A stretch of DNA of 64,000 nt from Haemonchus contortus (GCA_000469685.2 LS997566.1:12733618-12797617), one strand, 5' to 3'; shown: positions 1-12,081, numbered from the stretch's first letter. Notes: generated from the letters alone by a model not told the origin. Made by a program: numbers and translations.

Positions 1-2105
1 TTTTCTGGTGAGAGATCACTTCATATTGTATGTTATAGCAGCGGTTTCCCATCTGTCTGAGATTCATTATCCCTTCTCCTAGTTCAGCCGAATCTTCCAT
101 CCTTTTATGGCCAGTCTATCCTACCTCTTACGTGGAATGAGCGGTTCGACTTCAAAATCCATCCATTGAGTCATGCACAGGACCAATTTTGGACTCGATT
201 ACTTTTATAACTCCGAAGAGAGGTTGAGTGTACCAGTGAGGGCCTTATGAATGCACTACCTTTTGGAACGGATCGACGCCTGAATCCCACGAATGTCCGT
301 TTGTAATCTGTCCTGTTGGAGAGAACGGATGAGCGAGTTGAAAACTAGACAGAAAATGGATTTTCTATGGGACAGCCATCGAGCTGTTATTATTGATGGT
401 GCCATGGGTTCCATATGATTTACATCTCACGCAAACTTTCCCGTCCTATAATTCTGATAAACTTTGCCCGCAATATTCTTATGACTTTTATCTGAGAAGA
501 GTACCCCCGCAGTAAGTGATTACTGCTGTCTGTTTCCTGCTCTTAATGGTGGAGATTACCTTGCGACCATGCACCATGAGACAAGCGGATAAACGGATTA
601 CCAGCCACTGTCTATAGCTGTTGCATGTATGGCTTATCATGTTTGAGCTTCTCAACTCTGATCTCTTCGCTCTTCCACCCTCTCCTCTGTCATGGGAAAT
701 GGAGTCCAATGATGACTTTCACCTTCGATGAAGTTTTCAAGAGTTTCCATTCAGGACTCACCTATAAAATCGACCGGTAAAATAGTTTGGATGCGTGTTC
801 GGTCTGTACAAATTGCTGGAGCTCGGCTAACTTTGGAGGGTTTTATTCAGTCACTTCATCGATTTTATCATCGTCATATGTTTAGTTCGAAGATTGAGCC
901 ATGCATTTTAAGTTCTTCTAGATAAGGGAAGGCGGTGCTCTCCCTCACTTAAGCGACGTTTCGGGGAAAAGGCCTTCCTCACATCAAGTTCGCAGCGGCC
1001 GGTCTACAGGTTGTCACGTTTGGCTTCGTAATGCACGTACTATACAGTTATGCATCAGCCCCATTACCAATTGCGTTCCTTTCCTTTTATTTGCTGCCAC
1101 TTTGTCACTTTTCTTTTCTCATTACACGTACTATATTCGCACTGCACGTATCTTCGGTACTTATACTTAGATGTCAGCGACATCGCCGTTTTCATTTCAA
1201 CCGGTACGCCGCCATATCTTCCCCCTTCCCTGTTTGCTAAAAGCTTCTTATGTCTGCGTACCTTTGCAGTATTTAAGCGCTTTTGGTGACTGCCTTTCAT
1301 TTACCAGCTTGTAGATGATTTTTCATTCCTTGGATTCGAATACCAAGTTTCTCATGGGATTTCAACCCCTTTCATCTATCTGGATTTGCTCAGTTCAGCT
1401 TTGTCTGCGCAACCGTAGGATACCTTCCTGGTGGCCTTAGATATATGCCTAGAGGTACAGTTCACTATCAAATGGCTTGGAGATATCCCACTAGAATAGA
1501 TATCTTCCTCTCGTGTACCGTATGTGGTGTTGTCAAATCTAAAAACGGTCTAGCTCAGGCGTTATGAAGACTCAGAAACTGTCCCGTGTGTATGCGCGGA
1601 CGAGTTTCAACGGCACTGTAGGGACGCACCATTCACAAGGGAACTCATGAACCCATGTATGAAGTTCAAACATTTGTCATGACCCACAGCGGCAGTTAAA
1701 GGCAATTCTGGACAGTTTTGGCTTGATGGCGTAATTGAACAACTGAAATCTCGTCCAGACACCCCTTCTATGTCATTTCAGTAATGGTTATACAACCAGT
1801 ATTGTCACTTATTTTAAGGAACTCTTTCTTCAAGATCGGCGAATTTTCTCACTTCCTTCACCACCGACACACTATTCCTCTTCCAATACTGTTTCAATAA
1901 TGGGAGCACATATAATTGGAAGGACCATAGGGATGAGCTTCCTCTATGAGCTGCCTCCTTAAAACTTCTGCTGTCCTACAGAGCATCTCATTGTGCTACC
2001 TAGTTCTGAGCATAAGTCATGTGCGTGGCTCGTCCTATAAAGACACCGTTCAGTTGGTGAATGAATGCGAATCGTGGTAATCTGACAATGTTCCCTTTTT
2101 CAGAA
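1..2105. other. No gene recognised; presumed upstream sequence
   Basis: I see no exon I can support on either strand. The open frames here are short and lack a linked acceptor, donor and start. The last bases (about 2093-2103) are a pyrimidine-rich tract ending in CAG that serves the next feature as a splice acceptor. Confidence 0.4.
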
Positions 2106-2190
2106 ATGCCGTTCAGATTTGTATTAACTAACTACAATTTCACTAAAGAGGACATTATCGAGTTCAATCGGTTGAACAACGAAGTTTCTG
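2106..2190 (+). CDS. Exon 1 of small single-pass membrane protein 1 (PPxY tail)
   Basis: Model: 2106-2190, 2696-2917, 4034-4164, 145 residues. Exon 1 encodes the short N-terminal part (28 residues, NFT glycosylation sequon at 11-13). A strong acceptor (polypyrimidine, CAG at 2101-2103) sits two bases before the ATG, the layout expected for spliced-leader trans-splicing, and this decides the start. The exon ends in phase 1 at a GTGAGT donor. There is no signal peptide, so with the span in exon 2 the protein is probably type III with its N-terminus outside (inference). The family was not recognised. Genes at 11985 and 20312 share the plan. An alternative is that this is an internal exon of a longer gene. 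Confidence 0.55.
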
Positions 2191-2695
2191 GTGAGTTCAG
2201 AGGTCCCTTCAATCTATGTTATTCTAGTCGGTCATGTCAGTCAGCCACCAATTGACCCTCTTTTTTGCATAGACCACTCCTTTTCTGTCCGATCACTTGC
2301 CTCAAGAATGCCTATCGTATAATATTACAGTGAGCAACATTGAATAGCTAGAGAGTTCAGTACTAATCATTTTGTACGCCAAGAAAATATTTACATATCC
2401 GAGTGTTTATTGCTGAGTTCCTGACTCACGCCTTTATCAAACACGTCAGAGGGTCTGTGAGGAATTACAAAAAGAGGCAATAAAAGGAAAATTCAGATAA
2501 TCTTTTGTCTTCAAGCCATTGCTTTGTTGAATATCTTCGGATCCTGCTCTCTTGTAACTTCGTAGCTGCCAACTGTTGTATTTTTTTATCCCTTGCAGAA
2601 AATTTCATTGCTCTTTGAAGAGCTCATTTAGAGCAGTTTCTGTGACTGGGAAAAATGTAAAAATTTTTCCTTTTTTCATAACAAAACGTTTTCAG

Positions 2696-2917
2696 AAAGT
2701 TGGACACGAGAAGAAGTGCAAATTGTCGTATTAGCTTTTCTTCTACTGATCATCATATTCACATTCATTGCTATAGCAGGAATGGATTGCTTCATAAGAA
2801 GATGTACCAAACATCTTGGACCATTAATATCGTTTGAAGGTGCAAAAGGTTGGAATTTCCTACGCATTATTGTAGCCCGTTTTCTGGCCACTGATCAGAA
2901 ATCGTCGTACTGGAAAA
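2696..2917 (+). CDS. Exon 2 of membrane protein 1: transmembrane exon
   Basis: Follows a TTTTCAG acceptor and enters in phase 1, matching exon 1. It opens with Glu-Ser-Trp, then about 20 strongly hydrophobic residues (protein positions ~36-58, rich in L, I, V, F), then Cys-Phe-Ile-Arg-Arg as a basic stop-transfer. The donor is not certain. GTACGT after 2917 leaves phase 1 and fits exon 3; two weaker donors upstream (GTGCAA, GTTGGA) also give phase 1 and would shorten the cytoplasmic part by 20-25 residues. The frame stays open to 2928. Confidence 0.55.
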
Positions 2918-4033
2918 GTACGTCGTAAAGTACTTGGGTGACGCATTAATGTTAGGTTCCTGAATCAAGCAAAAGAAGCACATCGTTTCCCACGTCTCGT
3001 TGCCTTCATATGGAACCATTCAAATGAATATGCTCAAAGAGGCAGTAACTACTTTTGGAGGTGAAATTTCATGCCAGCAGCCCAAATCTTTAGCATTTGG
3101 TAGGCCTCTGTCACAACTCCTCTACAATGAAACTTGCTGCCTACTTCTTGACATCTGGCGTTAGGAGTTCAGTCGCAGCCACTATTCGACTTTTTTTCAA
3201 AAACCACTTTTTGCACGTGTTTTTCTCAACTAATCCAGTTACTGGTTATGGGTGAGGGCGAAAGAAGAGAAGCCTAATCACTGCCTCTGAACATTGTCAA
3301 TGGAATTGACTCGGAAGAGAATGGCCTTGGAGGGAATTTTAGAATTACAAATAAAAGCTTAAATATGTGTCACATTATCGTGTAGACCGAGGATCCTTAG
3401 ATGTCAGGCGAGGACTGGAGCCATGGATAAGAAATTGCTAAAGTTGTAAACCACTGCGTCCACTAAAGTGGCATAGTCTAACACTCCAGCTAGTAAGAGT
3501 GGGGACAAATGTTGTCGGTAAAAAAAAGAGCATCTTCAGAAAGGGCGTCAGCTTGTCCTCTTCACCAACTATGATTTGCTCATCTGCTTTCAACAATCAC
3601 ATAGCATACTTTTCTCACGTCCGACTTTTAGTGACCCGTGTAACTCCAGAAGTTTCAAAGATAAAACGGACCTCAGATAGTTCCCTTTACCGTTCCAATC
3701 CTTCTGGGAGAAGCGAATTGGTGAATTTCATGGGAACCAAAGCTCAAAGGTTGCCAGAAATACTCGTTATTAAGCCGGTTTTAATTGGACTGACCACAAA
3801 AAAGGATTGTTGTGAAGTGAACGTCGTGCCTGCGCATTACTGATGGTTTTACAAAGTTTCTGGTTTTATTGTTAGCTCAATTCCCTTCCAGGACTGCGAA
3901 CATTAAATCTGTTCAGGCCGCATGGTTCTGGGTTAGTGTTCTAGTACTTCACCTAAGCTACCCAACGCGCTTGCATCATATTAACATTTGCTTAGATTCA
4001 CATTTCCATATTGTTTAACTAGTATTTTTTCAG

Positions 4034-4164
4034 GTCCATCTTTTTCGCACCCTCCTCCACCGTCATACTCGCTACCACCGTCGTATACTAGATCAGCACC
4101 ACACATCGACCACGGTCCTCCTCAGTACAACACTACACACATTACTCATCTTACCATTACCTAA
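4034..4164 (+). CDS. Exon 3 of membrane protein 1: proline-rich PPxY tail
   Basis: Enters in phase 1 after a TTTTTTCAG acceptor and ends at TAA 4162-4164. The 42 residues are rich in Pro, Ser, Tyr and His. They contain PPSY twice (PPPPSY and LPPSY) and PPQY, which fit the PPxY consensus bound by WW domains such as those of Nedd4-type ubiquitin ligases (known for the motif). A membrane protein with such a tail is often a ligase adaptor or substrate; that role here is inference. A polyA signal follows at 4389. Confidence 0.55.
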
Positions 4165-4388
4165 AAGCGCCTTTTACTACATAGCTGTACATAATTTTGA
4201 TATACTTTATACACGCAATCTTTGTATGTCTACGTTGAATATCTTCGCTACGTTTACGACAACGCCTAGAATAGGCTACTACGACGAATCCAATTCGTAG
4301 AAAGTTTCAGAGTGTCAGCCCGTGTGGGATATGTATCTTATGTTATATTTATAATGTTGAAATTTTGTTGCTATTTCAACGCTCAGGT

Positions 4389-4394
4389 AATAAA
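4389..4394 (+). terminator. PolyA signal of membrane protein gene 1
   Basis: AATAAA 225 bases after the stop codon of the gene ending at 4164, in an AT-rich 3' UTR-like stretch. Confidence 0.4.
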
Positions 4395-7149
4395 TGATTC
4401 GAAGAACTTCCTTGGTATAAATTATCTGGGTAACACATGAGGTTACCGGCCTTTCAGAATTTCGAAAAACTACCACATAAAATCACTCATGTGCCTTCCC
4501 ATATTAGTTTTGCAGACAGACAGAGATCGAAGATATTCCAGCATGTTCCTATTTCAGAAAATATTTCATCTTCCTGTGGAGGAACTAGCATGAACCTCAC
4601 TCTGAACGATTACAACGGGGCCGTCATAACGCTACGTTCAATGCAGATCATCGTCGGAGGTTTTCGTCGAGCTCGCCACCTTTGAGACATCCGAGCGGTT
4701 TAACGGCCGGCAGTATATTGAATATGAAGTCGGTTTGGCTGTGCTAACTCCACCGCAGCATCACTGTTCTTCCATTCTCAAAACTGCCGTAGGAAAAGAG
4801 TAAAAGTAAGTATAGCGTTCGTGCAGTTTCAAATGATGCGAGAATTAGTCAAGCGTTCAGAAAGAATGCGCATTACTCGACAAAATGGATTATAGTACAG
4901 GAATTAGGACTTCCTTCCTGTGACTACATTAAATCGGAGTGGTGACGCAAAATTTGTTTTACTTGCATTTGGTGTCCCCATTATGAATACTGGTTCTGAT
5001 CAGACATATTACCTCAACATTTCAGGTTTGTTGTATAGTACGGCGACCTACTGCACCCAGTTCTTTGCATTTTCTTTAAGAAATCCATCCCATTGATTGT
5101 GCTGATATAATTATCAAGTGCCACTTAGTACCATCAAGTACCGTCGTGTTTTCAAAATGGAAAAAAAACTATCCGATTTAATCACGCGCATGGGAACTTT
5201 TAGTCGGTCAAGTAGTGAAGAAATAAGTAACTTCGACTGTAGAACTCTGTTAGAGGGAAATTACGAAATATGTCAGCCTAACGAATTTGTGTCACCTTGT
5301 GCACATATGCTTCGAAAGCATATTTGAGAAGAACCTTTATGTTAAGATTTGCTGATTGCTAGGAGAGGTTTACATCGATAGTGGAAATGAATGCCATGAA
5401 TCTGCTAACACCTCTCTCCAAATATATCTCGTTGCTGTAAAGTCAAAAATCCTGTTCACGAACTGCTAATTGAAAATTGTGTCAAACCAAATGCTCTCTC
5501 TATCACTCCCTCCGTGGGAATGGGCGAAGTATAGGAAAATCGGTCAATGAAAGAATCGTACAAAGCGCATATTGCTCCGCGTTTGGATACGATCCTGCTT
5601 CTGCATTACAACACTTATAATAAAGTGATGTCACAGGGAGCGCGTGAATCATAAGCACAATAACGATAAATTTGCTAATAGAACGAACGGCCCAAGAAGG
5701 GAATCGTAGGGGCTCAAAAACTGTGTGGGCTGCATATGATTCAAAGGCGGACGAGTTTTGACAGAGTTGTAAAGGCTACACTATTCACTAGTTGAATCTC
5801 TTTATGCTGCGAATTCAAGCAACAAGTCATGACGACAATTTCAGTCATATTGGGCTCGATATATCCAGCTTTTTACGCGAATGCAGCTATTAGAATCTTC
5901 GAATACGCTTTCCATGCTGTTTTTCGGTAATCTCGTACAGGCTCTATTCTAACTGCTTTCAAACACCTTACACGCCCCAAACTAGACGGATTTCCTCCCT
6001 TTCTTCATCCTCGATGCACTATTCTCCACGCTAGGCATGCGTAAACTTAGCGAAGCTCCGCCCTCGATAGGCGTTTGAATGAGTGACAATTTTAAAAATA
6101 AATTTCTCTGCACAACAACGTTTTAGACTGGGAAAAAGGGGTCGGGGGGAAGCTAACAAAATCTACATGCCCGTCAGTGGCATTTTGCCAAATTTTTCAA
6201 GAATTCGCTGCGAGACCCCTGCTGGCACGGTACGGTTCCACTGCTGTGGCCTCGCCCCAAATCCGAAACGCACAGTTTTGGATAGTGAGGGTGAAAGAGG
6301 TTGGAGCCGTTGGCTAGTTTCAATAAAAGATTAAAAATGGAGTGCATTCGTTTAGCTGTGCCATGTTATCAACTTTGTAAGCAATCTTTGCAATTACGAT
6401 TAGGGTTGGTGTGGTATCAAAATTGTCATCAAAACTGAACTTGAGGGCAAGGTTATCTTGCAAATAGTACGGCTGATTAAATTGTTTGGGATGGGACAAC
6501 GATTGGCTTCAGTCAAACTGGAAGGCTCCTTCACCTTTTCCGATTGTTGGGACACGATCAGGTTTGTTTCTGCCTTAACTGCCTGAACTTTTTTTAGTGA
6601 TAGAATGGGTTTGATAATGAATTCGGAATTCTTGTCGCTATTTTTAATCTCGTAATAGACTCTTTCACTTTTAAACCAATGGTTATGAAGTTCCAAAAGT
6701 CTTGTAGTTCGTCGACAACTCCTACTTCTGCTTCGCCTTAGTACGTTACATAAATCGTGCAATAAGAGCACAGCACCAACTGAGTAATATTAAAAGTTAC
6801 CAAAGATAATTTTCAAAATGCCCAAGCTCTAGCTGTCAGCTGCTGATCTTCTCTTGGTAACCACTATAAACAGTCCTACTATGAAGTCACATATGCGTAT
6901 ATGCGCACAAAATATGTGACAGGTCCCTTACCCCAAAGATTCCTCAAAAGCCGCAGTCATATCAGCACAAATGACTGATTATGCAAAAAATTATGCTTTG
7001 ACAATGAGCATCTCTGTAAACAAAGGGATTTCCCACACTTCTGCGGTCACCGTAATTATCAACCCCGCTACTTTATCACTGCCACGATTAAATCCAACTC
7101 TCACTTCGCAATCTAGCCACATGCCGACCGAAACTGAGGTACGGCTGTG
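4395..7149. other. No supported gene
   Basis: Two reading frames look mildly protein-like but cannot be confirmed: 5118-5327 (+), of which 5157-5327 is a 56-residue frame beginning MEKKL, and 6400-6771 (-), which could be a terminal exon after a TACTCAG acceptor near 6780. Neither has a recognised domain or a linked neighbouring exon. Confidence 0.3.
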
Positions 7150-7430
7150 GTACCGTATCAATAGAAGTCCTACTGCGAATCCTTGCAAAATTTGGCAAAT
7201 TGCCACGGACGGGCCCGTAGATTCTGTTGGCTTCTGGAGTGGGTGTGCGTACATTCGTGCGATTCTAACCGCGCGCGGCAAATCGCGCGACGAAATTCGC
7301 GGCGACTCGAAGAACTCTGGCGCCCATTATTGGGGCACAAACTCGAAGTATGGGAGATTAGTATGGTCAGCTGATACAACTGATCTACTCTACCGCAAAT
7401 TTGGGTGCTAAAGTCGTCAGTGTCGTCAGA
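7150..7430. repeat. GC-rich dispersed repeat, copy 1
   Basis: A GC-rich island in AT-rich surroundings. The block around 7330-7363 (TTGGGGCACAAACTCGAAGT and on) matches 18216-18249 with few changes. The CGCGGCAAAT core near 7275 recurs near 18160 and, inverted, near 18335-18385. The 146-residue frame over it is a composition effect. Confidence 0.4.
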
Positions 7431-7443
7431 GAACGAGATCAAC

Positions 7444-8575
7444 TAGGTATGTAACGCTCTTGATGTTGACCGCGAAACCTTGGCACTTTGATAGGTTATG
7501 TAGGATGTGAAGGGACCGCGAATGTTTGGTGACAGGGATTGGTCACAACTGATAGGGATTGATAGCGAGCCATATAAGGCGGAACAACTAATAGCTTTGG
7601 TAATCTGGTAGGTGGTGTGGGATGGAAAAGGACTATAGACCAGTTGGTGTCAAGAACTGATAACATGTGACAAGAGCTGATAGAAAACTATAGAACGCGG
7701 GAGCCACTGGATCTGTAACGCACTTTCTGTTAATAACGAAATCTTGGAAATTTAGTAGGTGATGTGAAATGTGGCAGGATCATAGGTACTCGGTGACGGG
7801 AAGCTGATAACTACAGATACCGGCTGATAATGAGCTGTCAAGACCAAGGCGCTACGCTTTCGTGTTAGCCATGGAACATTTTGGCGGTGACGAGATCGAA
7901 AATGTTTGGAGCCAGACTAGGAGCTATAAAACTGATAAGGGCTAATGAAGATCTTTGGAAGCGTTGAGCCACTATAATAGTGGCGTTAACAGTGGAGCGT
8001 TGACAGTTTGGCACGTGATGTGGAGTATGGTGGGATCGTAGACGGCCAATGATAGGAACCAATAACAGCTGATAGCGATTGATAAGAACACTTACTAACT
8101 GAAATTAACGATTGCGATATTCACTATGTATTCGCGATTACGACTGTTAGATTACGACCGCTACCCAACAAGGTTTGTAACTCAGTAGGAGATCAATTTT
8201 ATATGTTTTTATTTTATCTTCTGTTTCGATATTATTTACCGCAAAGCTCATCCACCAGTAATTGGGAATCCCAACTAATTATGTATCTGTTGAGGAAAGA
8301 TGGCTCGGTGATAACAACATCCGATAATGGAGTTATCATCACTCGAAAACATTTGTGAGTACTACTCGTTTCTTTGGTTGCCTATCAGATGGAGAGCAAC
8401 CGATCAACGTTTTCATTCGTAGGCGTACGCATCTGCACACCCTCAATACCGCTGGCGCTGCCCTGCTTATACCAGCTCCCCTCTTTTTTGGTCCTGGGTC
8501 GAAGTTGTATAGACTGTGTAGAATTTCGTGCTCAAAAAAGCACCACTCGTTCCAAAAATGGGGTGTTCGATTGAC
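7444..8575 (+). repeat. Helitron-like/minisatellite repeat, copy 1
   Basis: Shares long colinear similarity with 60320-61240 in the same orientation. Examples are GATAGCGAGCCATATAAGGC at 7560 and 60424, GATTACGACCGCTACCCAAC at 8151 and ~60811, and the 3' block ending TTTCGTGCTCA. The left half is built of about five degenerate ~90-base units starting near 7483, 7590, 7741, 7868 and 7999, each holding a form of GATGTGG..GGATCGTAG..GGTGACAGG..TGATAACA..TGATA. The 5' end seen in the other copy is missing here. Confidence 0.5.
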
Positions 8576-8884
8576 GATTGCTAGAACTTAGAAAAGGAGG
8601 AAAGATCGGCGTTAGCCGGGCCTGTTTCGCTGATAATCAGCTGAGAATAACGATTGTTGTGACTGTGCGGAAGTTGTGCGGTTTTCCCAAACATGGTGAA
8701 TGCACTGCATGGCCAAAAAAGAGCGGGAATACTAACCATGACCGCAAATTCGTGATTTCCTATTTGGATCATTCCCTTCAAAGATCGTCGTCCCGTCGTC
8801 GAACTAACCAACTCCGCTGACATCTCACTGTCGGAACTAGGGACCACCGCTCGCCGTCACAACAAATGGCTGGAGAAGGTATTA
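8576..8884. other. No gene seen
   Basis: Short overlapping frames on both strands, none with splice sites or recognisable motifs. Ends at the TA target site of the mariner element. Confidence 0.3.
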
Positions 8885-9811
8885 TTAGGTTGATGCATAA
8901 TTATTGCGGATTTTTTCGCGGCTTTTTTTCTCTTGATAGAATTTGAATATTGAGTTCGGATTTTTCCTAGAAATGATCTACTTGATTTCCTCTACAAGAA
9001 TATACTCAAAAAACCATCCCCATATTTGCGAAATTAGGCTTTACTACTTCGAGAAAGATTGGAAGGTGGCACAGTCATTCCGCGACCTCAGTAACTTTTC
9101 GGCGATCAAATCGGCGATCGAACAATCAGCCAGAGCCAACCAAGAAATGGGATCCGCCCTAAACCTGCCATATTCACCAGCAGAAACTTTTATGGATTGT
9201 CTCGTCAACCGTTCATCGAAAAAATGGCTAGAGAATAAAAGTTACGTCGATTTTGATGACTTGATGGCCGATGTCGAGGCGTGGATCGCCCGTAAGGATC
9301 AAAACTTCTTCGCTTTTGGGATCCGCCTAACTAATAAATGGGAAGCAGTTTTTGACGTAGATGGTGAATAAGTTCCGGAGTAATTGTTTGAATATGTCTT
9401 TGCTTAGTGTTTCTATAGTTTCTTTAAGTAAAATTTGCTGGAAAAAATCCGCAGTAAATCCGCAATAATTATGCATTAACCTAATTTATAGAGGCAGGTA
9501 AAATGCAGGGGAAATAGAAAACATCAAAATAATTGTGTTTTGACCTCGAGGAAGACATGTGTACTTTTACTAGATCACTTAATGAACGATCGCCGAAAAG
9601 TTTCTGAGATCGTGAAATGACTGTGCCATCTTCCAACCTTTCTCGAGGTAGTAAAGCCTAATTTCGCGAATATGCGAATGGTTTTTTGAGGATATTCTTG
9701 TAGAGGGAATCAAGTAGATCATTTCTAGAAAAAACCCGAACTTTATACTCAAATTCTATCGAGAGAAAAAAAAGCCGCGAAAAAATCCGCAATAATTATG
9801 CATCAACCTAA
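8885..9811 (+). mobile_element. Rearranged non-autonomous mariner (Hsmar1/MADE1-type ends)
   Basis: Bounded by TA (8883-8884 and 9812-9813). The left end starts TTAGGTTGATGCATAATTAT and the right end is its inverted copy. These resemble the ends of the Hsmar1/MADE1 mariners, the group to which the hookworm element bandit was assigned (established knowledge, recalled). A second inverted terminus lies inside at about 9446-9484, so 8885-9484 alone is a complete 600-base element. The rest, ~9575-9811, is an inverted copy of the first ~240 bases. The whole therefore folds back on itself. Confidence 0.75.
8943..9371 (+). pseudogene. Internally deleted mariner transposase, frame preserved
   Basis: 142 codons. 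Residues ~30-55 (IRLYYFEKDWKVAQSFRDLS) read as the first helix-turn-helix of a mariner transposase. The last ~30 residues (FGIRLTNKWEAVFDVDGE) read as the extreme C-terminus. The catalytic D,D,D core between them is missing, yet the frame runs through the join without a stop. The ATG at 8943 is only the first in the frame, not necessarily the family start. The product could at most bind DNA or partners, not cut. Confidence 0.6.
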
Positions 9812-10339
9812 TAAAATATGAAGCAGAGACATTAAAGAAATAAGAGGCTGGCAAGTTTCCAGAGCCGAGTTATATTCGAGACTTCTGAAAACTATGAAAA
9901 ATCGAGCTCAGAGGGGCACGTTGGCCTTTTCAACATTTCAGAGCAACCAAGGCACGCAGTGAATTCGCTCAAAAGTTTTCTCTGAAGTGAAACTTTAAAT
10001 CCAACCAACTAACCAACCAACCGGTCCAACTTCACATAATAAAGTGGCAAGGGCTCTAACACTCTTAGAAGCATGCTAGAGTTATAACTTCAGTTTGATT
10101 TGATGAGGTTATAAAGAATAGACTCGAGCGCCACTTCACTTCACAGAGTTGATTTTTGTTAAGTGCTGAGAGCATTGTTTCAGGCTTGAACGGTTAATGC
10201 TTCTCACCATCAAAGCCACTGTGACTCTCCATTAAAAGTATTGTTAGGTGTGATTAGATCTATTCCCTCATAAGATGAACCTTTTGCATTATGCTGTGCT
10301 TCTGACAGAGAGCGCTACCTTCTCATTTATACTTTACAG
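9812..10339. other. No gene seen; CCAA-type simple repeat
   Basis: Contains a short CCAACCAACTAACCAACCAA tract near 10000-10020 and otherwise unremarkable AT-rich sequence. Confidence 0.3.
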
Positions 10340-10523
10340 TCGGTTTGGCCGGCTTACGCCGAGCCTCATTCCTTACTTTTACGAAGTAGTTAGGAAATGT
10401 ATAGTTATGAAGGAGGCATCCCTTTTGTCCAACGCTGAGGGCTTGAGTGCAGAGAAGGATGAGCAGTCGACCTCACCTGTGCTTCGAGTCCGTTCTAGAC
10501 GAAAGAGCATAGTTTCTACCTAA
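10340..10523 (+). CDS. Possible terminal exon, unknown protein
   Basis: After the acceptor-like TATACTTTACAG (ending 10339) a frame of 61 codons runs in phase 2 to TAA 10521-10523. The product is charged, with an acidic middle (SAEKDEQ) and a basic C-terminus (RVRSRRKSIVST). I recognise no family. No upstream exon was linked and no AATAAA follows closely, so this may be chance. Confidence 0.22.
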
Positions 10524-11984
10524 GCCTCAAGAGGGAAGGCGCGGTGGGGTTGGGATCAAAGGATCGTGCAATCTATTGACTCACCCACTCCGATGCTTTT
10601 TTCCTCTCAAAGCTAGGTAAAAAATGCATATTACCGATTAAAAATGTTCCTGTGCATTATGGGCTGACTTCCTCATCTGCGCTTTACCGCTCAATGTTCA
10701 AAAAAAAGCGGAGGACTCCCAACTACATCATCACCTCCGATTTTTGCATAGACATACATAGCGCGATGCCACCACAGACTGAAATCACAGTTCTTGAGTC
10801 TACAATTCACGTTACGCTACTCACTTCATTTCGCAGTACTTACTCTACTCCACTAACCTACCCCCCCCCCCCCTCCCCCAAGTTACTGCTTTATATATAA
10901 GAAGGAACTGTAGAATAGAGCTGCGTCGTCCATATCACTATCTTTATCGTAATCATAGTTTTGCGGATGGGCAAACTGAGACACCGACAAACTTATAAAC
11001 CAACATATCAAGTTCCTGCTTTATAATAAGAGAGAAATTATCACTTGACAATTTATGTGATGATATAGTTCAAAAACCATTTCCGAGTTTTTGGGTAGTG
11101 TTTTTGAGTGAGCCGAACAGCGTTAAACTTGTTATGTAAGCGAGACATTGGGTAAAAACAAGGGAATTTTATGTTAAGGCGACTACGGGATGTAAATCCT
11201 ATATGGCGGCGTGAGTGCATTTCGATGCGCACCACGTGTGTGACCTACCTTTATTTCAGCTCTGTTCCCTCGTTGCGATGCTAGCCCAAGACTTCAAGTA
11301 GAAAATTTCCTATCCTCGTTCGTCTAGCCTAGGGTCGAAGGCTTTGGACTTAGTACTTAACTTACAGACTGTTTCCGTTTTCTGATGTACCTCTTTTCTG
11401 TTCACATTCATCACGGCAGATAAAAAGCCGAAAGCAGCCTTTTCAAAGATCTTTTAGATGTCATAAACCATTGACTTTTGATTCGACAAAAGCTTGTTGG
11501 TTTCAATGATAACTCGGGGCTCTGTGCATCAACGGATTAATCCGACCACTCATCCTTCCTTTATTGTCACTCAGACATTCTTCTAACAACATTATCAGAT
11601 TAAACACAGTACATCCCACTCTTGGCCGTTTGCTGCTCACCTACTCAGCTGTGTTCTTTATATCTCCGCTAACCCCCACATTCGTTCTTCAGTCAAACAT
11701 GTGCCTTAGCTGAATCTTCGAATATTGGGTGAAATTATGCTTGCGATCGAGTTTTAGCCCGTGAGATTTCAACATTTGGAAGAATCACTTTCAATCATAA
11801 CTATAAAAATCTGCGTCTGTCTTTTCAAGAAGGTTTTTACTCAAACTGTGCGACTACTATTATTTTAAGACTTCTGACGATGACTGATAAAAAAAACAAG
11901 TGCCCCAACGAAAGAAGGTGAGGGCTACCTAGAGACTTTAATGTTTATCCGTCGATTTCAGTGAGTATTTTCCTTTCCACTGTA
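10524..11984. other. Intergenic stretch with a C tract
   Basis: A homopolymer of 13 C followed by T and five more C lies at 10861-10879. A TTTATTTCAG acceptor-like site ends at 11259, but the frames behind it are too short to judge. A TTTCAG ending at 11961 is the likely leader acceptor of the next gene. Confidence 0.3.
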
Positions 11985-12081
11985 ATGGAGCGTGCTATTG
12001 GAGTACCGCTTCTGAACACGACATTTGGAGCACCGCTTCTCAACATGACATTGAATTTTGAGCCAGAAACGCGAGTATCGG
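11985..12081 (+). CDS. Exon 1 of small single-pass membrane protein 2
   Basis: Model: 11985-12081, 12155-12315, 85 residues. The ATG lies 23 bases behind a GATTTCAG acceptor (ends 11961). The 32 residues have no signal peptide and carry two N-glycosylation sequons (NTT at 11-13, NMT at 20-22), which suits an extracellular N-terminus. The exon ends in phase 1 at a GTAAGC donor. The plan matches the genes at 2106 and 20312, from which I infer a tandem paralogous set although the short ectodomains have diverged. Confidence 0.6.

Noticed and set aside
1031..1289. Overlapping hydrophobic frames
   Set aside because: T/C-rich composition; no start context, donor or acceptor pairs.
6400..6771. 123-codon minus-strand frame, possible terminal exon
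   Set aside because: An acceptor-like site precedes it, but there is no polyA signal or linked exon, and the length is within chance expectation.
6971..7411. 146-codon plus-strand frame
   Set aside because: Half of it lies in a GC-rich dispersed repeat, where stop codons are rarer; no motif or splice context.
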